A stretch of DNA of 16,210 nt from CAZABG01 sp964460985 (GTDB lineage Bacteria; Chlamydiota; Chlamydiia; Chlamydiales; Parachlamydiaceae): contig CAYWQX010000045.1 in assembly GCA_964460985.1 (NCBI GenBank), positions 1-16,210 on the forward strand, written 5' to 3'. Shown piece after piece: positions 13,180-16,210 of the stretch. The notes beneath the pieces are model-generated. The model was not told the DNA's origin. It saw only the letters and a program-made list of their open reading frames with translations, and did no database searches. Each line of letters begins with the position of its first letter. Position 1 is the first letter of the stretch. The position numbers and the translations under genes were made by a program.

Positions 13180-14763
13180 TTAAACCTTAGAATGCCCTGC
13201 CATTCGGCTGAGCTCAAACTCCCTTTCGCTTGCGTTTAACACATCGATAAAGGTTTTTGTTCTCCCTTCGGACTCGGTTTTGTGCACCCTTAAATGATGC
13301 TCGGCGAACTTGGCGACTTGAGGGAAGTGGGTGATGCAGATAACTTGCGACTCTTGACCTAGAGCCATCAGTTTTTCGCCGACTTTAACGGCCGTTGCAC
13401 CCCCAATATTGGCATCGATTTCGTCAAAGATCAGGGTCGATATCCCTTCTCTTCCAGCCAAGATCGATTTGATGCTTAAAAGAAGACGATTTAACTCGCC
13501 CCCAGAAGCGCCGTCATGGATAGCGATCCGTTTACCCCCTTTATTCGGGGTGAAAAAGAAAGAGACTTCATCGATACCTGAACGATTCATCTCTTTTAGA
13601 GTTATTTCTACTTCAAAACTTGCGTCCGCTAAATTCAGATGAGAAAGTTCATTTTGCATCGCCGATTCAAATTGAATCTTCCCCGATTTTCGAGCGAGTG
13701 AGATCTCTAAAGCTTCTTTTTGAATTTGCACCGTCTCTTTCTCGATCTCTTCTTTAAGATCGTTCAGAGAGGCATCAAAGTTTTCAATTTCATCTAACCG
13801 TTTTAAAGCCTCTTCTTTATAGGCCAGAATTTTTTCGATCGAATCGCCATATTTTTTCTTGAGCTGAGTGATTTCTTTGAGCCTATCCTCAATCATACGG
13901 TGCTTTTCAGGGGAGTTTTTAATCTTGTTCAAGTACCTGGAAAGATCAAATTTGGTCTCTTCAATATCGTAGCTTGCCGCTTTGAAGGTCTCAAAAGTAG
14001 GTCCTAGTTCCGGGTCAAGCTTGTAAAGTTCTTCAAGATTATTTCTCACGCGAAGAAAATTGGGTATCGATTCGATAACTTCTTTCGTTTTAGAAGCTCT
14101 TTCCTGCGCAGTCGAAAGTTGTTCATATTCTTGAAAAAGGGTCTCATCTTCCCCTACGCAAAGCTTCGCCTGATCAATTTCCTCGCTCTCTCGCTTTAAG
14201 GATTCTGCCTCCCTTTCCCGCTTCAAAGTCTGGCTTAGAGCTTCCTGATAGGAATTTTTAAGTTTTTCAAGGGAATCAAATTTTTTTCCGAATTCCTTTA
14301 CTCTGTCTGAAATATTCAGGTAAATATCCAAAAGCGAGCGGTGAAAAGAGATTTCGTAGAGGCGATGGGTAGCATGTTGGCTTGCAATATCAATCAATTC
14401 TTGAGAGACCGCTTTTAAAACCGCTATTGAAACCAGCTGATCGTTGATAAAAGCTCTTGATTTTCCGCTCGCGTTAAGCTCCCTTCGTAGAGTGATGGCT
14501 TCATTTGCTTTGCACTCGATATCATGCGCCTGGATGAGCTCAATCAGTTTTGAGTTAAGAATAGTGGCTTCAACGATGGCTTTAGATTCATTGTGCCGGA
14601 TGAGATTGGGATCGCCCTTTTCTCCGGTAATTAGCCTCAAAGCATGTAAAAGGGCGCTTTTTCCGGCGCCTGTTTCGCCGGAAATAATATTCAGCCCATT
14701 TTTGAAAGGGATTTGAGCCTTCTCAACGAGCACTAAATTCTGAATCAGGATCTCTTTGAGCAT
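13180..14763 (-). CDS. recN: DNA repair protein RecN
   Basis: RecN is an SMC-like ATPase acting on DNA double-strand breaks in RecA-dependent recombination. The 527-residue protein begins with MLKEILIQNLVLVEKAQIPF and has Walker A GETGAGKS at 29-36. A long coiled-coil middle (about 155-370) follows. The C-terminal ATPase lobe carries the ABC signature GASGGELNRLLLSIKSIL, Walker B STLIFDEIDANIGG and the switch histidine in ICITHFPQVAKFA. It stops at FELSRMAGHSKV, whereas typical RecN proteins continue for about 20 residues beyond this ARMLGG-like motif, so the C-terminus is short. The ATG is 10 bases after the stop of the preceding gene. A GAGG abuts the start codon directly, so translation probably relies on coupling to the upstream gene. 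Confidence 0.95.
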   Translation of the reverse strand: MLKEILIQNLVLVEKAQIPFKNGLNIISGETGAGKSALLHALRLITGEKGDPNLIRHNESKAIVEATILNSKLIELIQAHDIECKANEAITLRRELNASGKSRAFINDQLVSIAVLKAVSQELIDIASQHATHRLYEISFHRSLLDIYLNISDRVKEFGKKFDSLEKLKNSYQEALSQTLKREREAESLKRESEEIDQAKLCVGEDETLFQEYEQLSTAQERASKTKEVIESIPNFLRVRNNLEELYKLDPELGPTFETFKAASYDIEETKFDLSRYLNKIKNSPEKHRMIEDRLKEITQLKKKYGDSIEKILAYKEEALKRLDEIENFDASLNDLKEEIEKETVQIQKEALEISLARKSGKIQFESAMQNELSHLNLADASFEVEITLKEMNRSGIDEVSFFFTPNKGGKRIAIHDGASGGELNRLLLSIKSILAGREGISTLIFDEIDANIGGATAVKVGEKLMALGQESQVICITHFPQVAKFAEHHLRVHKTESEGRTKTFIDVLNASEREFELSRMAGHSKV

Positions 14764-14773
14764 CCTCGAGAGT

Positions 14774-15241
14774 TTACTGTTCGGTGACCTTTTGGATCAA
14801 GTTATAGAATTCACCCCCGCTCATTTCAAGGATATACGATCCGGTTCCGATAATCGGGGATTCGAATACGATATTTTTTTCTTCGAAAGCAAAAGGGGTT
14901 AAGACGATATCGGGTTGATTAAAACGATAGATAATCAAACGGTTAAAGCCCATGCTGGGATTGCGAGTCGGATAGTCTTTACGATCAACCGGTTCTGCCC
15001 TATCTAAAAAAGTGAGCGCGGTCATCTGCTGTCTCATGCTCATGTTGTAGACTTTACCCTCTTTTTCAACCGCGATCCCTTTGACCTGCGTGCGGTCAAT
15101 TTTGAGTTGTTGGTTGTTAAGGGTAGGGGTGTTCGTTTGAGGGGTCTGAGTTTGATATTTATTGGTTAGATTGACCCCAAAAAGGATTAAAACCGCGATG
15201 AGTGCAAGAGCTACAAGTAGATAAATAGTCTGATTCGACAT
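14774..15241 (-). CDS. Membrane-anchored hypothetical protein between rnhC and recN
   Basis: A 155-residue protein that I do not recognise. An uncleaved N-terminal membrane anchor spans about 6-24 (YLLVALALIAVLILFGVNL). A Thr/Gln/Asn-rich linker follows (KYQTQTPQTNTPTLNNQQ), then a compact domain of about 100 residues rich in beta-strand patterns (GFNRLIIYRFNQPDIVLTP, then GTGSYILEMSGGEFYNLIQK). With positive residues following the anchor and few before it, the domain could lie on either side of the inner membrane. I chose the ATG at 15241, which has GGAG six bases upstream, over a TTG four codons earlier that lies in that ribosome site. The gene starts 35 bases after rnhC and ends 10 bases before recN, so the three are probably one transcript; a DNA-repair role is not implied by sequence. 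Confidence 0.8.
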   Translation of the reverse strand: MSNQTIYLLVALALIAVLILFGVNLTNKYQTQTPQTNTPTLNNQQLKIDRTQVKGIAVEKEGKVYNMSMRQQMTALTFLDRAEPVDRKDYPTRNPSMGFNRLIIYRFNQPDIVLTPFAFEEKNIVFESPIIGTGSYILEMSGGEFYNLIQKVTEQ

Positions 15242-15276
15242 GATTAACTCCAAATGTAAATTATTTTTTAGGAGTT

Positions 15277-16143
15277 TTAGAGGATTTGGTCAAGGGTTTT
15301 AAAGTGCATTTTCCCAAATTTGGTGAGACCCTCTTTGCCGAATTTGGAATAAATGATCTTTCCTATTTGGATCACTTGGGAAGAGGCTCCCTTAGGAAGC
15401 GTAAGATCGATTTCATCTCCCAGCTTTTTCAGCCTTTTAACAAAGGTATCTCTCGCGAGAATAGAGGCGGCGGCGACGACCACATCGCTCTCCCCCTTAT
15501 GCCTTTGATCTAAATCAAGAACAATCCCTTTTCGTTTGAGGGCGGACAGAACGACCCGGCTGTCTGCAAACTGGTCGATCATGACCGTTTTGCAGCCCGA
15601 TTCGAGGCTCAAAGCTTCAATGGTAGTAGCGTGTCCCCAGGCTAAGAGAGAGTTTAAATTACCGAACTTAGGATAAATTTCATTGTACTTGGCCGGATTT
15701 ATAAGAACGACATGGTGATGCAGCGTCTTTATCTTTTCAGCGAGCTTACTAATTTGAACATCGCTGAGCGTCTTGGAGTCTTTTACGCCCCAACTCTTAA
15801 GAAGTTGAATTCCTTTGGCATCGGCGTACACTCCGCCTATGACTAAGGGGCCAAAAAAATCGCCTTTACCAGACTCATCGATTCCAATGTGTGGAATTCC
15901 CTCGGATTCGCTAGCTCCAAAATCGTGAGTGACCTCAGGCTGGAGAAAAAATTCGATAAAACTTTTAGCTTCTTTACCTTGAACTACCAATTTACCCGAT
16001 TCATACAGTGTGATGCTAAGCCCCGTTTTCTTGGCGGCAAATTTTGTATAAGGGGGTTGAAAAATTTCGAAATCGTTCGACTCGATATATTTTTTTAAAA
16101 TTTCTTGCTGTTTTGAATTAAGCTCTGTGACAAACGGGTTCAT
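15277..16143 (-). CDS. rnhC: Ribonuclease HIII
   Basis: RNase HIII cleaves the RNA strand of RNA-DNA hybrids and, in many Gram-positives and Chlamydiae, is a main RNase H. The 288-residue protein has an N-terminal TBP-like substrate-binding domain (about 1-75, with FEIFQPPYTKFAAKKTGLSITLYESGKLVVQGK). The catalytic domain starts with IGIDESGKGDFFGPLVIGG, giving D89 and E90. D190 in MIDQFADS and D194 four residues later fit the remaining acidic ligands. VKDSKTLSD and VVAAASILARD are further family motifs. The ATG at 16143 is preferred over an upstream TTG at 16179 because a TATAAT box lies between them and homologues begin near this residue. No Shine-Dalgarno sequence is seen. It is the first gene of a probable rnhC-hypothetical-recN operon. 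Confidence 0.95.
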   Translation of the reverse strand: MNPFVTELNSKQQEILKKYIESNDFEIFQPPYTKFAAKKTGLSITLYESGKLVVQGKEAKSFIEFFLQPEVTHDFGASESEGIPHIGIDESGKGDFFGPLVIGGVYADAKGIQLLKSWGVKDSKTLSDVQISKLAEKIKTLHHHVVLINPAKYNEIYPKFGNLNSLLAWGHATTIEALSLESGCKTVMIDQFADSRVVLSALKRKGIVLDLDQRHKGESDVVVAAASILARDTFVKRLKKLGDEIDLTLPKGASSQVIQIGKIIYSKFGKEGLTKFGKMHFKTLDQIL

Positions 16144-16159
16144 GTAAATTAAGGCTTCG

Positions 16160-16167
16160 ATTATAAA
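16160..16167. promoter_or_regulatory. Overlapping divergent -10 boxes between rnhC and the right-edge gene
   Basis: On the minus strand TATAAT (16160-16165) lies 16 bases before the rnhC ATG. On the plus strand TATAAA (16162-16167) lies 24 bases before the ATG at 16192. The -35 regions are weak on both sides (TTCATG at 16139-16144 for the plus strand). Confidence 0.35.
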
Positions 16168-16191
16168 TGTAGTGTACAAGGACTTGGAATT

Positions 16192-16210
16192 ATGACGGAA
16201 GTAGAAAACC
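16192..16210 (+). CDS. Start of a divergent gene cut by the window edge
   Basis: Only the first six codons (MTEVEN) are visible. The ATG has AAGGA at 16178-16182, nine bases upstream, and a possible -10 at 16162-16167. In Chlamydia, an HTH membrane protein of the RodZ/YfgA type is, as I recall, adjacent to rnhC, so that is one candidate; six residues cannot confirm it. Confidence 0.4.

Noticed and set aside
12969..13190. 73-codon open frame overlapping the end of the 12428-13111 gene
   Set aside because: It is a frame-shifted reading of the Lys/Glu-rich coding end and runs through the terminator hairpin.
16144..16179. TTG-initiated 12-residue N-terminal extension of RNase HIII
   Set aside because: A consensus TATAAT lies inside the extension and the ATG at 16143 gives a normal family start.
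1..16210. CRISPR arrays, insertion sequences, integrated elements and a dif site near xerD
   Set aside because: No regularly spaced repeats, transposase genes, flanking duplications or recognisable dif-like 28-mer were seen on reading.

Overview
The window reads as chromosomal DNA from a bacterium of the phylum Chlamydiae, most likely an environmental (amoeba- or animal-associated) lineage such as the Parachlamydia/Waddlia/Simkania group. The evidence is indirect: a gatC-gatA-gatB cluster, an RNase HIII gene, a SycD/LcrH-type TPR chaperone beside a xerD-type recombinase, several small polar or bilobed-hydrophobic proteins of unknown function, and AT-rich spacers. No rRNA or marker protein settles the assignment. 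No tRNA, rRNA, insertion sequence, prophage or CRISPR array was seen. Gene density is high; the longest gap is about 155 bases (12273-12427), so no stretch over 300 bases lacks a gene.

Layout. 1-2386 (+): 3' part of glucose-6-phosphate isomerase, a small cysteine-containing hypothetical protein and a XerC/XerD recombinase, all overlapping. 2343-4277: an accessory-looking patch with an Inc-like membrane protein (-), a short SycD/LcrH-like TPR chaperone (+) and two small polar hypothetical proteins (-), possibly linked to type III secretion. 4367-7543 (-): gatC-gatA-gatB, the tRNA-dependent amidotransferase. 7626-11232 (+): CPD photolyase, a Rossmann/SRPBCC two-domain protein and a TIGR01777/YfcH-type epimerase, joined by ATGA overlaps. 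11334-12272 (-): a secreted outer-membrane beta-barrel candidate with its own promoter and terminator. 12428-13111 (+): a lysine/glutamate-rich hypothetical protein followed by a terminator. 13180-16143 (-): RNase HIII, a membrane-anchored hypothetical protein and RecN, in that transcription order. A further gene starts at the right edge (16192, +).

How the parts fit. The core functions are sugar metabolism, chromosome dimer resolution, Gln-/Asn-tRNA formation and DNA maintenance (photolyase, RecN, RNase HIII). The gatC and photolyase promoters occupy the same roughly 40 bp in opposite orientation. The most speculative but most interesting content is the set of unknown small proteins at 2343-4277 and 12428-13111, which could be host-directed factors with their chaperone.
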